64,000 nt of DNA from Lyophyllum atratum (Eukaryota; Basidiomycota; Agaricomycetes; Agaricales; Lyophyllaceae). The stretch is from the NCBI GenBank assembly GCA_014905825.1, contig JACGCN010000013.1, positions 1,116,001 to 1,180,000 on the forward strand, given 5' to 3'. Under the pieces are notes generated by a model. It was not told the DNA's origin, searched no databases, and saw only the letters and a program-made list of their open reading frames with translations. Positions 10,678 through 22,373 of the stretch are shown one piece after another. How positions within the stretch are numbered: position 1 is the stretch's first letter; every line of letters begins with the position of its first letter. A program made the position numbers and the translations under genes.

Positions 10678-11671
10678 CTAGAGGCATCTACTCAGTCGTG
10701 CTGCCTCTGTACCCGAATGTCTGCTCACAGTTTCCGAAATGCCAAATCTTTACCCCCTAATAAACCTACTTTCAGGTCATGCAGCCTTTCATCGGCCAAA
10801 GCGCCAACGCCTGCGCTCTATAACCTTCAAGTCACCTTTTTCCCAATGACCAAGCACAATCTCATCTTTTCCAAATAAGCCCACCGCGCCACCCACCTGT
10901 CCCTGGGCTTTTACTGACGAAGGGAATCTGGAGGGGACTCTCGTGGACACCACCGTCCCCATGCCCGGAGTTCATCAAAGCTTTTCTCATAACGACCAAG
11001 CATCAATAACCATCTAGACCACGTACAAGTGCCATCGAACATGCAATAGGCTCCGTGCACACAAAGGCGGGGGATAAATGTCTTATCACGACGAGGCGCT
11101 TGAGGAAGGAAGGCAGTGGGTATTATTCCTCTTTGAAAGCATCGTAGCCCAAGCGAGTTTCATACAATTTAGTTTCTTTCTCAATCGATTGGAGTATCCC
11201 AGTGACGGAGGTGGCGGCTGCGGTTTCGTAGACAATGAGGATACTGTTAGCGAGCATCACCTATATACTTTCTTTCTCGAATCTCAATCGATTGGAGGAT
11301 CCCAGTGACAAAGGTGGCGGAGGCGGCCGCGGTACCGTAGACCATGAGGATATCGTCAAACGCGCGAGACAATAATAACGCACTCGGAGGTGAAGGGGAA
11401 ACGCTGGAGACGTCAAGATCTGGCTAAACGTACCTCCAGGAACAGCCGCTCTCGGAGCTCGAGCTTATTCTTAGGCAGCTATTCGCAGGAACCTGCGGGA
11501 ACTCACTACGAACTTCTCTCTTGGCCCGGAAATTCCTCGGCGTTGGCGCTCACCTGAGCCCATAATTTCTCCGGCCCGCACCATTCCGCTCCTTGTTCAC
11601 CGAAATATGCCTCCTGAGATCTCTTTAAAGGCTATGGCGCTCACTCAGCAGCCCCACAATTCTCTGCTACC
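10678..11671. other. Intergenic with an internal duplicated segment
   Basis: About 1 kb without a convincing gene. Two imperfect copies of one segment lie inside it (separate entry). The last ~100 bp are the presumed promoter and 5' UTR of the GH5 gene. Confidence 0.5.
11173..11354 (+). repeat. Imperfect direct repeat, two copies
   Basis: Copy 1 (11173-about 11250) and copy 2 (11269-about 11354) share tttctttctc, caatcgattgga, atcccagtgac, aggtggcgg and then gtagac-atgaggata, with scattered substitutions and small indels. The offset is about 100 bp. It looks like an old tandem duplication. Confidence 0.6.
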
Positions 11672-13420
11672 ATGTCTCTCCTCAAAGTTTCCGGAACCAG
11701 ACTCACCAACGAGCAGGGCGAGGAAGTTATCCTCCGCGGCGCAGGCTTGGGAGGATGGATGAAGTACGCTCATCCCCGCCTTTATCTGCTCCACTGCCTG
11801 ACTAGCCCTTAGCATGGAGAACTTTATCTCAGGTACAGCTAGCGAATCTGAAAACTTCGGTCCAGTCTAACTACGTCGACAACAGGATATCCTGGATGTG
11901 AGCACCAGATTCGTGAGACCCTCGCCGAAGTCATCGGTCATGAGAAATCCGAGTTCTTCTTCGACAAGGCAAGAGGTTTGATTCTCATATTGAGTTATAG
12001 CGTGCTAAGCCTTTATCCCCTACATCAGTTCCTGGAGTACTTCTTCAGCGATGCCGATGCCCAGTTCTTCAAAAGCCTCGGATTGAATTGTATCCGCCTT
12101 CCTTTCAACTACCGTCACTTTGAGGGTTGGTGGTTTCGCACTGTCTGCCAAGGAACTTTTCTGATCATCCATGCAGATGACATGAACCCCCGTGTCCTGA
12201 AGGAGTCCGGGTTCCATCACCTCGACCGCGTCATCGATATCTGTGCCGCTCATGGAATTTACACCATCCTCGACATGCATACTGCACCCGGCGGACAGAA
12301 TACTGACTGGCACTCGGACCACGGAACTCATATTGCCAATTGTATGTTCATTGTTCCTAATGTGAGTATACCTTTAGTCACGTAACCCATGTAGTCTGGA
12401 ACCATAAGGACTTCCAAGACCGTTCGGTCTGGCTCTGGGAACAGCTCGCCATCCACTACAAGGGCAATAAATGGATTGCAGGCTACAACCCCCTCAACGA
12501 GCCTACCGACCCTCAACATACACGCGTTGTTTCCTTCTACGACCGCGTCCACAAGGCTATACGTGCGATCGACCCGGACCACGCCATATTCTTTGACGGC
12601 AACACCTTCGCCTCCGACTTCTCCCACTTCCGTGATGCCCACAAGAACTGGGACAACACCGCGTACTCCATTCATGACTATTCGTCCTACGGGTTCCCGG
12701 CTGCCTCTGAGACGTACACCGGAACGGATGAGCAGCGCAAGCGCCTGAGACGCAGTTACGAGAAAAAACGCGAGTGGATGGACGAGCGGAACTTGTGCGT
12801 ATGGAACGGCGAGTGGGGCCCCGTCTACGCCAGAAAGCAGTATGAAGGCGAAGCGACGGACAGCATTAATGAATCTCGATTCAAGGTTCTCAAAGACCAG
12901 CTGAGCATCTACAACCAGGTACATATGACGCTTATTTATGTCCCTTAACTTAACTCTCTAATGCACCGACCAACAGGATCGTCTGAGTTGGTCCATTTGG
13001 ACTTACAAGGATATCGGCTTCCAGGGCATGGTCTATGTCTCGACCTCCACGCCTTACATGACGCTCTTCAAGGACCTGCTCGCGAAGAAGCATCGTCTGG
13101 CCGTCGATGCTTGGGGCGCGGACGATGTCGCCGTGCGTGATGTCTACAAGCCGCTCATAGACCACGTCCTCGAGGAGGTCCCGGCAAAGTTCCAGAACCT
13201 CTACCCGGCCCCCGTATGGAAGCTCGACAGCCGCGTGACACGTCTCGCAAGGAATATCCTCGTCAGCGAGTTCATGATCAGGGAGTGGGCGGAACACTTT
13301 GTGGGTAAGAGTGAGGCGGAGCTTGATGACATTGCGGCGAGTTTCAAGTTTGAAGCGTGCTTGAAGAGAGAGGGGCTGAACACGATCCTGACGGAGAACG
13401 CGAAGCTTGTGCAATCATAA
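11672..13420 (+). CDS. Glycoside hydrolase family 5, exo-beta-1,3-glucanase-like
   Basis: A 474-residue retaining glycosidase in seven exons (11672-11763, 11813-11832, 11886-11968, 12029-12125, 12177-12341, 12395-12918, 12977-13420); the length divides by three. The (beta/alpha)8 GH5 landmarks are present: GAGLGGWMN, NCIRLPFNYRHFE, the acid/base Glu near residue 188 in YNPLNEP, and the nucleophile Glu near residue 292 in VWNGEWGP. No signal peptide is visible (MSLLKVSGTRL start), so the enzyme appears intracellular or non-classically exported, unlike typical secreted Exg1. The third intron (11969-12028) must begin with GC, a GC-AG intron (AAG|GCAAGA). Exact substrate is unproven: cell-wall beta-glucan or a glycoside/glycolipid such as sterylglucoside are both reasonable. 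Confidence 0.85.
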
Positions 13421-13798
13421 GGGAAGTGAATGGTCGCACAAGAAGAAAGTGAAGGACCTTGTACTAGTAGTTGTTGAACCAGCCATTGCTCAGTGTGCAC
13501 CAAGGACAGGACCTCGAACTCCAGTCGCATGAATTCTCACCACGCCAAAATCTGGGCCTCTCGTAAGAGTCGCACGTCACAAACATTATACGGGTAAGAC
13601 ATGGAGGCCCCCTTGGTCATACTCGAGCTTGGAGAAGTCAGCATGATGCCTCATTTCATTCTTGTACGGGCGGGAATTCAAGGTGATGTTGAAAATAACA
13701 AATTCTTCATCTTGCTTTGAGGGTATCATACAAGCTATTTAGATATCCCCATGAAAGACCCTCCTTTACAGCCCCTTTACAGTAAATACTGTATGAAT

Positions 13799-14874
13799 TT
13801 AGCAACTGGCGAGGTAGTTGGTCAAAGCAGACTTCTCCGCAGAGTCGACGCTGAGGTTGTAGTAATACTTGACTTGCACGTATGCACGGACGTAAGTGCA
13901 GACGTAGCTCGCCAAGGGCGGTACCCAAGTTGCGGGGTCTGTAAGATGGCAGATTAGCACGATAGTCGTTACTGTCACGGTGTTAATATACCTTGGTCGC
14001 CTGGAGAAGAATGAAGAACAATCAGTGATCAGCCATCTGGTTAGAACCTGGAATATTTACCTTTGGACTGGTTCAAGCTACGGGTTGGCAAAGTGATGAG
14101 TTCGGCCGCCATTCACAACGAGATACTTCGACTTACTTGTCTGTGACAGCAACAAGCTGTGGGCGAGTGAGGTCGTTAGCAAAGGCCTCTCGCTGTGCGT
14201 TGGTCCAGAGTCTAGCACCCGAAACCCATGCCTGATTGAACTCTAATCAGCGACTACTCAATAATTTTACAGGTACAGAGCAAAGCGCACCTCCTTGAGG
14301 GGCACGAGATGATCCTAACGTGGTCGATGTCATTGATACATGCAGCGGCTTGAGTAAAGAATATAGACACGTACAATGTCGAGGTCGCTGGCCAGAGTAG
14401 TGGCAACATTGTCATATGGCGACACCCAGTGGCCCGAGGTCGCCGAACAGGAGGAATCGGTGACAACGCTGGTGCCGTCGCGCTTCAGGACAGCTGTGTG
14501 CACACTAGTCAGTATCCTCAAAGATACTATGCACCGGGTTAGCAGCACTCACTCTCCCTTGTGTCACAGGTCCCAGACACTGTAATTATCGTGAGATCAA
14601 GAAGAAAAACATGTGAATGTATGTCACGAACCAGTATGCCAGTGATAGAAGAGGGTGCGGTCGTAAGCAGGCACGTCGTTCTCAGCCTCGACTTTCACTA
14701 TTCATCGCGAAAGTGAGCGACATACGTCAATGCACAAGTGGGATACGTACAAGAGGCCAGATAGGTCCTAGCGGTGGCACCGCTCACGGGGGTAGGCAGT
14801 GCACGGGGAACATTGACCGGGTTGGCGAGCGCCACCGAGATCACAGAGAGGAGAACAACGGGGAAGACTAGCAT
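13799..14874 (-). CDS. Secreted DUF1524 (GmrSD C-terminal, HNH-type) nuclease-like protein
   Basis: The start at 14874 gives a clear signal peptide (MLVFPVVLLSVISVALANP). The mature part is assembled from about eight exons in consistent frame. The key block SDLDI-DHLVPLKEAW crosses two introns and supplies the Asp-His pair of the DUF1524 HNH-like fold. It is followed by WTNAQREAFANDL, QLVAVTDKSNQSKGD and WVPPLASYVC, the order seen in this family. The bacterial relative is the nuclease domain of the modification-dependent GmrSD system. Fungal copies are short secreted proteins presumed to be extracellular nucleases or effectors. The protein is about 215 residues and ends at a TAA at 13801-13799. 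Several cysteines (SGTCDTRE, SSCSATSG, YVC) suit an extracellular, disulphide-bonded protein. Activity is inferred, not shown. Confidence 0.8.
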
Positions 14875-17206
14875 CTTTGATCGGAGGAAGAACGCTGTTC
14901 ACTGCGAGTGCTGAACTAAGAATTGAGCACCCCTATTGGCGTGGATCTTATACGATTCGGTCAGAAGAGGTGTGATGAGATAAAGATCCAAAAGAAGATG
15001 TACAAAGGTCATACCACATGTGTGTCGCGGCACGTTATAACTTCCATCTACGGATAGGTCCAACGTGACGGGTGGTCGCATGCCACCAGCCCAACTGTCG
15101 TGCAACGCGCCACGCGTTCCGAAGTAGAGCTGCCAGCCAGAGTGTTCGCAACTTGGTGGAGCTAAGTTCGAGTTCCGTTGCGTCAAACGAATGATAACTG
15201 AGGTGACCATGTGGATAGTGCTTTCTAGCCTAGTATGTGAGTCCTCGTCATACGTAGAGTATAGACCGGGAACTATCCCAGCTCGCGCTGACCTCGCTGG
15301 TGACCCCCGCGTAAGCCAAGCGAGGACCATGACCACGAGGGTCAATCTAACCATGCTGTTAACCAATTAGTCAGCACTTAATTGAATTTCAAATTAGAAG
15401 CAAGTGTAACCTGTCCTGAATCATGAATGCGTCTTGGCGTTCGTTAACCGTAGAATTGTCAGAAAAACGTTCGCCAGCAATACGTACTGGGCTAACCACG
15501 TTCCGGTTATGAGGCGATAACGAGACACGTTTGGGAATTCAAGACAAGGCATGGCAGTGGCCGACGCATTGGCGGCCATGCAACACATTCATGGTCTTAT
15601 CAGCTTATCATCTCTCCTCGGACTCTAGACATGCAAAATCTCGAGGTGCCTAAACGGCATACGAAAACGGTAAAGGCAGCCCGTCCTGGCACGAAGACGA
15701 GCGCCTAGTGGTAGATGAAGAAACAGAGCACTATGGCGCAGGTGAAAGCTTCCGTGGAACAGGAAATGATGCGGGACAGGAAGGGGAGAAGGGTACTGAA
15801 TTTCGACAGGGGAAAAGGAAATATGTCATAGGGGGCTTTCGGTATCGAGGGTTCTAGTGCAAAAAGATCAACGGTGTGAAGTAAAGAGCGCAGAATACGC
15901 AGCGAGATGGTGTTTATGATGAAGCCTGCAAAGAACTATTTCGCTTTTGGTTGCGTCCGATGGGTCCCCCGAATCTATCTCGTAGTAGTTGTGGCGTACG
16001 GGCAGGGTCTTGCATTAACCATTGTTGGCCTGTTCTTTCAACCAGGTCTCAACACTGCTTTTGCAGCTTCATAACCCAACTTTGAACGCAGGTGGAGGTG
16101 TTGTTCCTTTGCGGCAAGTGGTCGGGATGTCAACCGTCTGAAGCTTTTTGAAGGCCGACAGCTTTGGATGGTTCAAGTAGAGAGGCCTTGCCCTCTCTGC
16201 TGCATCAGGTACTGACCAAGGGCCGCGACGATGTACGGATATTTTGGGACGAGTGAGTTGCGCGCCGTGGGGCGGTAACGGTCTGAAGCTTTTTCAAGGC
16301 CGACAGCTTTGGATGGTTCAAGTAGAGAGGCCTTACCCTTCTCTGCTGCATCAGGTACTGACCAAGGGCCGCGACGATGTACGAACATTCTGGGATGGGT
16401 GAGTTTCAGATCGATGATAGTTACAGAATTGTGTCGAGACAAGAAGACAATTGGACATGTGCAACTGAAGTTTTCAAACGACGAGAGGGCTAGATGGGCA
16501 TATGATGGCTCACAATCAACATAAGGAGCATAATACAACTTTCAAGCCCAGTATGCCTGGCATGGCGGGAGGGACCTGGTACCTTGCTTGAACAGGGCCC
16601 TCAGTCTGTGTCGTAATCTGACGCTTCGATGTCGTGGCCCACGTTAATCGGGGTGATCGTAGTATCAGGGGCGGCTGTCCGTACCTAGTGGAGGCTTGTC
16701 ATATCCAGAATCTTCAGTGCACCTTACCTCGCAAAAATGAGAAGTATGTGATGAGAAGGGGAGAACTCAGAGTGGTCATAAGGCGAGCGTGATATTTTGC
16801 ATATTCAGCGAAAGCCGTCGGTGGTCACCAGTCGCGATTAAGCCGCAGCAGGCGCGCATCGCGTCGCATAACTGACCTGTTGTATACCTGAGAGCGAGGG
16901 TAATGGTACGGCCCTCATCATTGTTGGCGTCTCGCTTTTCGTATCGCTGGGACGATATTCTAGGGCCTGTATGGCGGTTTAGCAAACACGGAGATGAATG
17001 CTTTTTCTGATCGAGTGTCGTTCCTTGTTCCTTGCAAGGCTCAAAAGTCCGGTATTGCTGGTGATGATGGATTTTAAGGGTCTCAGCGAGTGGCAGTACA
17101 TTCTCCGAGAACAGAAGCTTCCAAAAGCAAGGCATGAAAACGAGCTTGGGTCATAGTATTCTGACCAAGACTTCTTCAGTCACTAATTTGCAAAGTAACA
17201 CTGACA
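14875..17206. other. Gene-poor 2.3-kb interval
   Basis: No gene I can support. A minus-strand frame at 14899-15366 begins with a hydrophobic stretch but shows no family resemblance. At 14924-14943 there is a 20-base motif, attgagcacccctattggcg, that recurs near 42381. A 145-bp-period duplication lies at 16136-16405. Confidence 0.45.
16136..16405 (+). repeat. Direct tandem duplication, 145-bp period
   Basis: Copy 1 (16136-about 16257) and copy 2 (16281-about 16405) start with gtctgaagctttttSaagg and share ggccgacagctttggatggt and gcatcaggtactgaccaagg with few differences. About 23 unlike bases lie between them. No coding role was seen. Confidence 0.8.
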
Positions 17207-17283
17207 TTGCACCACAAACAGAAGAAGTGTGCACGTTCTAGCCTTTGCACCACAAACAGTAAGAAGCGTGCAAATTCTAGCCT
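17207..17283 (+). repeat. Short tandem repeat over the 3' end of the secreted protein gene
   Basis: Two ~38-bp units begin at 17207 and 17245, both reading ttgcaccacaaacag and ending ttctagcct. The second contains the stop codon of the minus-strand gene, so the gene's last bases and its 3' flank are duplicated. Confidence 0.65.
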
Positions 17284-18572
17284 GCAAGAGCAAGCACAAC
17301 AGAGGCAACCATCGCCAAGGGGGTAAAGGGAAAACCCTTGAGAATGACGGCGCCATTCGTCGTGGAAGGGGCGGCACCACCTGACGTAGCCATCCCAGTC
17401 TGAGAGGAAGCCTGAGTATTCGTGCCCACATTGGGAGTCGCACCGCCGGTGTTCATGGTTCCGGATGTAGTTGTCGAGGTCTTGCTCGGTGCCGTGTCAT
17501 CAACAGATGCCTTCCCGCTCGAGCTAGCGGCTCCTCCGCACGAGGTGTCCGAAGCGCCTGCAAAGGTAGGTGAGCTTCCTCATAAACGAGATTGACCATA
17601 TGTCGTACCTTTTGTTTTGACGTAGGGTGTCCCGCTTGCCCAGTTGCCAGTTCTATCATTTGAAGATATAATCAGTGTCGGAATATGGCTCAAGGTTTAG
17701 ACACCTGACGCACGAGTCGCTGATCGCAGCTAATGTATAGTTCAATCGCCATGAAGGATGCGGTTGTGCAGAAATGTGAGGACATACCTAAGATCGAGCC
17801 ATTAGGATCGGCGCGGTTAATATACGTATACGCATTGTCTCCCACAGGCATGGTGACGTTGGTTACTGAAGGCGAGCCTACTGCAGCGAGAGTGACTGTG
17901 TATGGCGATTTTCCGCCCCTGATCACCAGACCCCAGGGATCGCATGTCGATATCTCATCATTCGTGGCATTAGAGCTTAATGAGAATCCCGTGGCAGTGT
18001 TGACGAGGCACGATGTAGATTGGCCGGCTGGTTAAGAATCATGCACGAGCTCACAGTGTTGCCGGCGGGTATCAACGAAACGACGTACATGCGACGGTGT
18101 AAATCAAGGCGGAGGTGCCGCCGGAGCTTCCGGTAGAGTCGACGACGTTGAGGAGCATTTTCGTACCTGGAAACGACAGAGAGAGTGATGGTCAGCAGGG
18201 TATGGAACTTTGGGGAGAAAGAGACACGGCTCACCCGCAGGTTGGTTGACGATCCATGCAAGACTATTACTGTCAGATCCGATGAGGCTCGTAGTGGGGG
18301 TACCATCCACAGCAAACGCGATCATATAGTATGGCGCATTCCCGCTGCCTGTGAGAGTAACGGGAAGGCTAGCGCATTCGGTGAGAGTCTCTCCAGCGCC
18401 CTGTGAAGCTTGGAGTAAAATGGCGTAAAAAAGTGTCAGAGGCAGACCCATTACGTACGTTGAAGGTCCACTTGAAAAGACCGCTTGTCTGGGCATTGGT
18501 GGGTGAGAAGGCCGTGAAGAGCGTGAAGAAGGCCGCGTAACTGCAGAACAGGAGACCAGAAGAGCGGGCCAT
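17277..18572 (-). CDS. Secreted, probably GPI-anchored Ser/Thr-rich protein
   Basis: The N terminus is a signal peptide (MARSSGLLFCSYAAFFTLFTAFSPTNAQ in outline). A beta-sandwich-like segment follows (ETLTECASLPVTLTGSG, then YYMIAFAVDG, then LAWIVNQPAG), a pattern frequent in surface proteins of Agaricomycetes. After further exons (VTLAAVGSPSVTNVTMPVGD) comes a Ser/Thr/Gly-rich stretch. The extreme C terminus is hydrophobic (LAMVASVVLALAG) directly before the stop at 17277, as expected for a GPI-anchor signal. At least six short introns are needed. Catalytic residues are absent. A structural or adhesive cell-wall role is an inference. Confidence 0.7.
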
Positions 18573-18980
18573 GGTGGTGGAAGAGAGGACATCAGTGCAA
18601 GTTTAATACGAAGATGTGGCGAGGAGTGGCCCTGGAAACAAAACACTTGAAACATCCACGCAAATCGTTGATCAGCGCGACGAAGATTTTTTCGCTGTCG
18701 ATTCCCAATTAGGCTAGGGGCATGTCCTCAAGTCGGGCTTCAGGTCTTCAGGCCCCAGAATCTGTTGGCCTTCGAAACGAGTCACCACGATATCCAGCGT
18801 TTTCAAATGTAACAGGGCAGGTACTTGATAGACGACACAGCATTGTGTGATAGAGAGTCAATGAGATCTTAGTCTCACGGTTGGCCAAGCACGCCTTGCG
18901 GCACGGACTTGGCGTTTCAATGTCATGCAACCTCATGCAACATGAACGTCGTTGCCACTCTCGCTTCGTTCTTTTGAACG

Positions 18981-21900
18981 ATGCCCAGCTGCTTTCCGTG
19001 CTGGCCAGTATCGTCTGTGGTGCAGTTCAAGGAAGAGAACACATTGGCAAGACCATCCTTTCGACGATGTCAGCAATGTACGACTAATGTCATCATACAG
19101 CCTTCTGCTAGGAACGGCAAATCCATACCGGTTGTCGAGGACCTCGGAAAACCAACAGCTAGTGAATACGCTGGCGAGACAGCGAAAGAGTTTCTCAAAA
19201 TTTTGGAAGCTGTTGCGCAAGAAATACCGGTTCCTGGTATTGCGTCGGCCGTGAAGATTGCCACAAACTTAATCCAGGCCTGCGAGGTATACCCATCCTT
19301 TTCGCCACGACTTGAGTATTTATCTCTAAGTCTAGGAAAGCCATGCCACTCTAGAGCGGGCTGAAGAATTGAAGCTCCGGATTAAGACTCTCGTGACTGT
19401 GTTGGTCAACGAACTCAAGGGAAAGAAGGCGGAAGACGTACAGAAAAAGCTTTTGGAAGACATAAATTCTCTAGAGTCGTGGGTCATATCTCCTGCCACG
19501 TTATTCCAATTTTTGACGCCGTTGAATCTTGAGAGACTTGAAGTATATCCAAAAGAAGCTCGACGAAATTGCGTCTCAACACGCGCTCCTCATTATCTTT
19601 TTCAGAAGTTTCAACGAAGAGAAAGTTCGCAAATGTACGGACCGTTTGGATATTTCCTTGGAAAGGTTCAATGTGAGATTTTCTCTATATCTCATTCCGG
19701 TCGTCTGGACTAACATTATCTCGGTTCAAGCTGACTCGCCAAATCGATCACGCCGGTGTCATCGGCCAACTGGAAAAACAAATCATTGCTTTTCACTCTG
19801 CCCAACAGAAGTCTCTTGAACGCATTCAAGTTACGATGGAGGACGTGAAAGCCATCCTTGATGAACGACTGCCTGCAGCTAGCTCCTTACAAGCTCGGAC
19901 CCGCGCGGCGGTACCCGCAAATATAGACATATTTCATGGCCGGGAAGCCGTCGTGGCTGAGCTTGTCTCAGTCCTGACAGCCTCTGTACCGGAGGGCCAG
20001 AAGCGTCCTCGGGTTTGCCTTCTAGGACCTGGTGGAATGGGCAAGACGTGCACAGCTCGGGCAGTCATGGCGCATCCTGACATTAAGATACATTTCACTA
20101 ATGGTAATCGAGTATGGGTCCCTTGCGTAAAGGCTACTTCAGTTTCACTTTTCCTCGATACTCTGTACTCATCCTCAGGCACCGCACGGAACACAGGAAA
20201 CGCACTTAACGATATCCTTTCTGAACTAAAGTCCTCTGACCCCCTCGTTCTCCTGCTTGATAATTTCGAAACGCCTTGGAACATCGATAGAGGACGCTCT
20301 GAGGTCGAGCAGATTCTCCGTGATATTCACCAAATACCCCACGTTACCATTTTCGTCACCATGAGAGCTTCGACACCACCATGTGACGATATTCATTGGC
20401 ATTCTGTGGGCCTCGGAGGCGTCGATTCTGACGCAGCGCGAAATATTTATTCGGACGTCTACTCCGCAAGCAGCGCAGACCCTGATGTCCCAGCGCTACT
20501 CGAAATTGTGGGACATATGCCCTTAGCTATCACTCTTATGGCTAATATCGGCAAACTCCTGGGGTTGTCTGCGAAGAAGCTCCTAGAAGAGTATGACAGG
20601 AGGGGTACCGCCATGCTTGGGCATGGATCAGACCCGGAGCATAGTATGGACATCTGCATCAGCCTGTCAGTTGACAGCCCCGCTATGAAGCAACACTCAG
20701 AAGCCTTCCCCCTACTCGCGACTCTGTCTATGTTGCCCGTCGGCACAACATACGACATGCTCGTTGACTGGTGGGCACGTACTTCCCCAAACGTCATTGG
20801 TGAACTCGGGGTGCTCAGGGAAGCATCCCTTGTAGATCAGCGGGGATCCACTTTCTTTGTCCTCCCGGTCATTCGACATTACATACTCAACCCTACCCGT
20901 TTTCCTGATTCCGTGCGCCCTTCCGTGATCGAATCTGCATGCGAGTTCTTAGCACAGCACAAGTCTTCCCCCGGTGAAGATTCATACAAAGACCATGCTG
21001 CAGCGATTTCTATCGAGGAAGGAAACTTGCAGGCCATTCTCTTGGAGGCCATTACTCCCACCCCCAGACTGGTCGAAGCTCTCATTGTGTTGGCACGACA
21101 TCAGGAAGCTACCAGGCCGCGCACAGAGGTTATCCAACATGCGTTGAAGGTCACACTTAGGATGGAGGACAATGCGAGCCTTCTTGGAGCGGTTTTGTCA
21201 TGCTATGGCGCTATATGCTTAAGGCTCAGCCGGTATCGAGATGCTAAAGAACATTTTAAACTTGCACGCGAGTCGTTCCTTTCGATTCCGGACCGAAAAC
21301 AAGCTGCCAGGTGCCTCCTTTATCTCATTGACGTACATGGGTACGCGAGTGACCTTCCCGATGAATTGCAGCAGGATAGCGCAATCATCGCCGATGCAAA
21401 ATCGGAATTTGAGTCCATCGATGACTCTCATGGCATTGCACTTTGCCTCTATTCACTGGGAGTCTTGCGATGGCAGTGCGAGCCTAGCACCAAAAACTAT
21501 CCTGAAATCATTGACTTGCTCAAGAGCGCCAGGGCGACATTTGCAGAGGTCAAGGATCTGATGAACCTTGCGCACTCTGCTTACTATCTCGCGAAGGTGT
21601 ACTTCTGGGATAGCGCGTGGGAGGCAGCCCGCACATGGGCGACGGCTGCGGTGCAGGAATATGACCGTCTTGGACGTTACGAACCCGATGGAACGCGGAT
21701 GCTGGCGCGTGTGTGCATTGTCATGGGTGACTACGATGCTGCCCTCAAGATGCTGATGCGAACTCTCGAGCAGTCCAAATCAAATGGCAGCCTTGCAGAT
21801 ACTGCTTTAACGCTGGAGGGGATGGGCCGCGCGTGGTCGAAGATGGGGCGGAAAGTGGATGCAAGAGAGGCATTCGAGGAATGTTTACGCATACTTTCCG

Positions 21901-22043
21901 TGGAAAGACCGGAGTCTACAAACTACGGGCTTCGGTGCCAGTTCTTCCTGAGGAAATTAGAGGATCCATCGTCAAGACCTAGTTACGAGGAGAGGCGTGC
22001 CTTATCTGGTGGGTACCCCGAGAAGATCGACGACCTGCTCTAG
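18981..22043 (+). CDS. NLR-type STAND ATPase with MLKL-like N terminus and TPR-like C terminus
   Basis: The model has exons 18981-19286, 19336-19478, 19534-19672 and 19731-22043 (966 residues, phases agree). Residues about 40-230 form a helical bundle (GETAKEFLKILEAVAQEIP, VPGIASAVKIATNLIQACE, DLKYIQKKLDEIASQHALL). This pattern matches the MLKL_NTD-like/4-helix adaptor at the start of many basidiomycete NLRs. A nucleotide-binding domain follows, with a P-loop at about 295 (LLGPGGMGKTCTA), Walker B LVLLLDNFETPW, sensor VTIFVTMRAS and a GLPL-like MPLAITLMANIG. The C-terminal 350 residues are TPR-like (SCYGAICLRLSRYRDAKEHF, YYLAKVYFWDSAWEAARTW, LEGMGRAWSKMGRKVDAREA). Such proteins are thought to sense non-self and trigger regulated cell death. 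The first exon's start is uncertain; 18981 is the first in-frame Met. Confidence 0.85.
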
Positions 22044-22373
22044 TCCATTATTGAGTCGATTGGAGAAAAGAAGCGCCAGTCCAAATTGCGCATTGGCTTG
22101 CTAGACAGGCGATAATTCTGCATGAGAGAAGTAAATTTAGTTCTGGTATAATATACATACTTTAGACGACGACAATCTTGGAAACACTACTTATATTTTC
22201 CTTTGTGTAAGTGCTTGAGTAGAAGCAGCATGCATGTATTGTTACTAATCTTGCGATTGCTACGGTAATGTTGTCTCTTCGACAGACGAAGGGGACCTTC
22301 AAACTCTTCACCAATTAACGATAAACGCCTGGACTCTATGCTACTCTACGAGATCGACTCCCGGCGAGAACGA
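22044..22373. other. Convergent intergenic, nothing seen
   Basis: A 330-bp spacer between the 3' ends of the NLR and uS10m genes, presumably holding both poly(A) regions. Confidence 0.5.

Noticed and set aside
14899..15366. Minus-strand open frame of 155 codons with a hydrophobic start, possible second secreted protein
   Set aside because: Beyond the first 15 residues the sequence shows no family features, no intron support and an unlikely composition.
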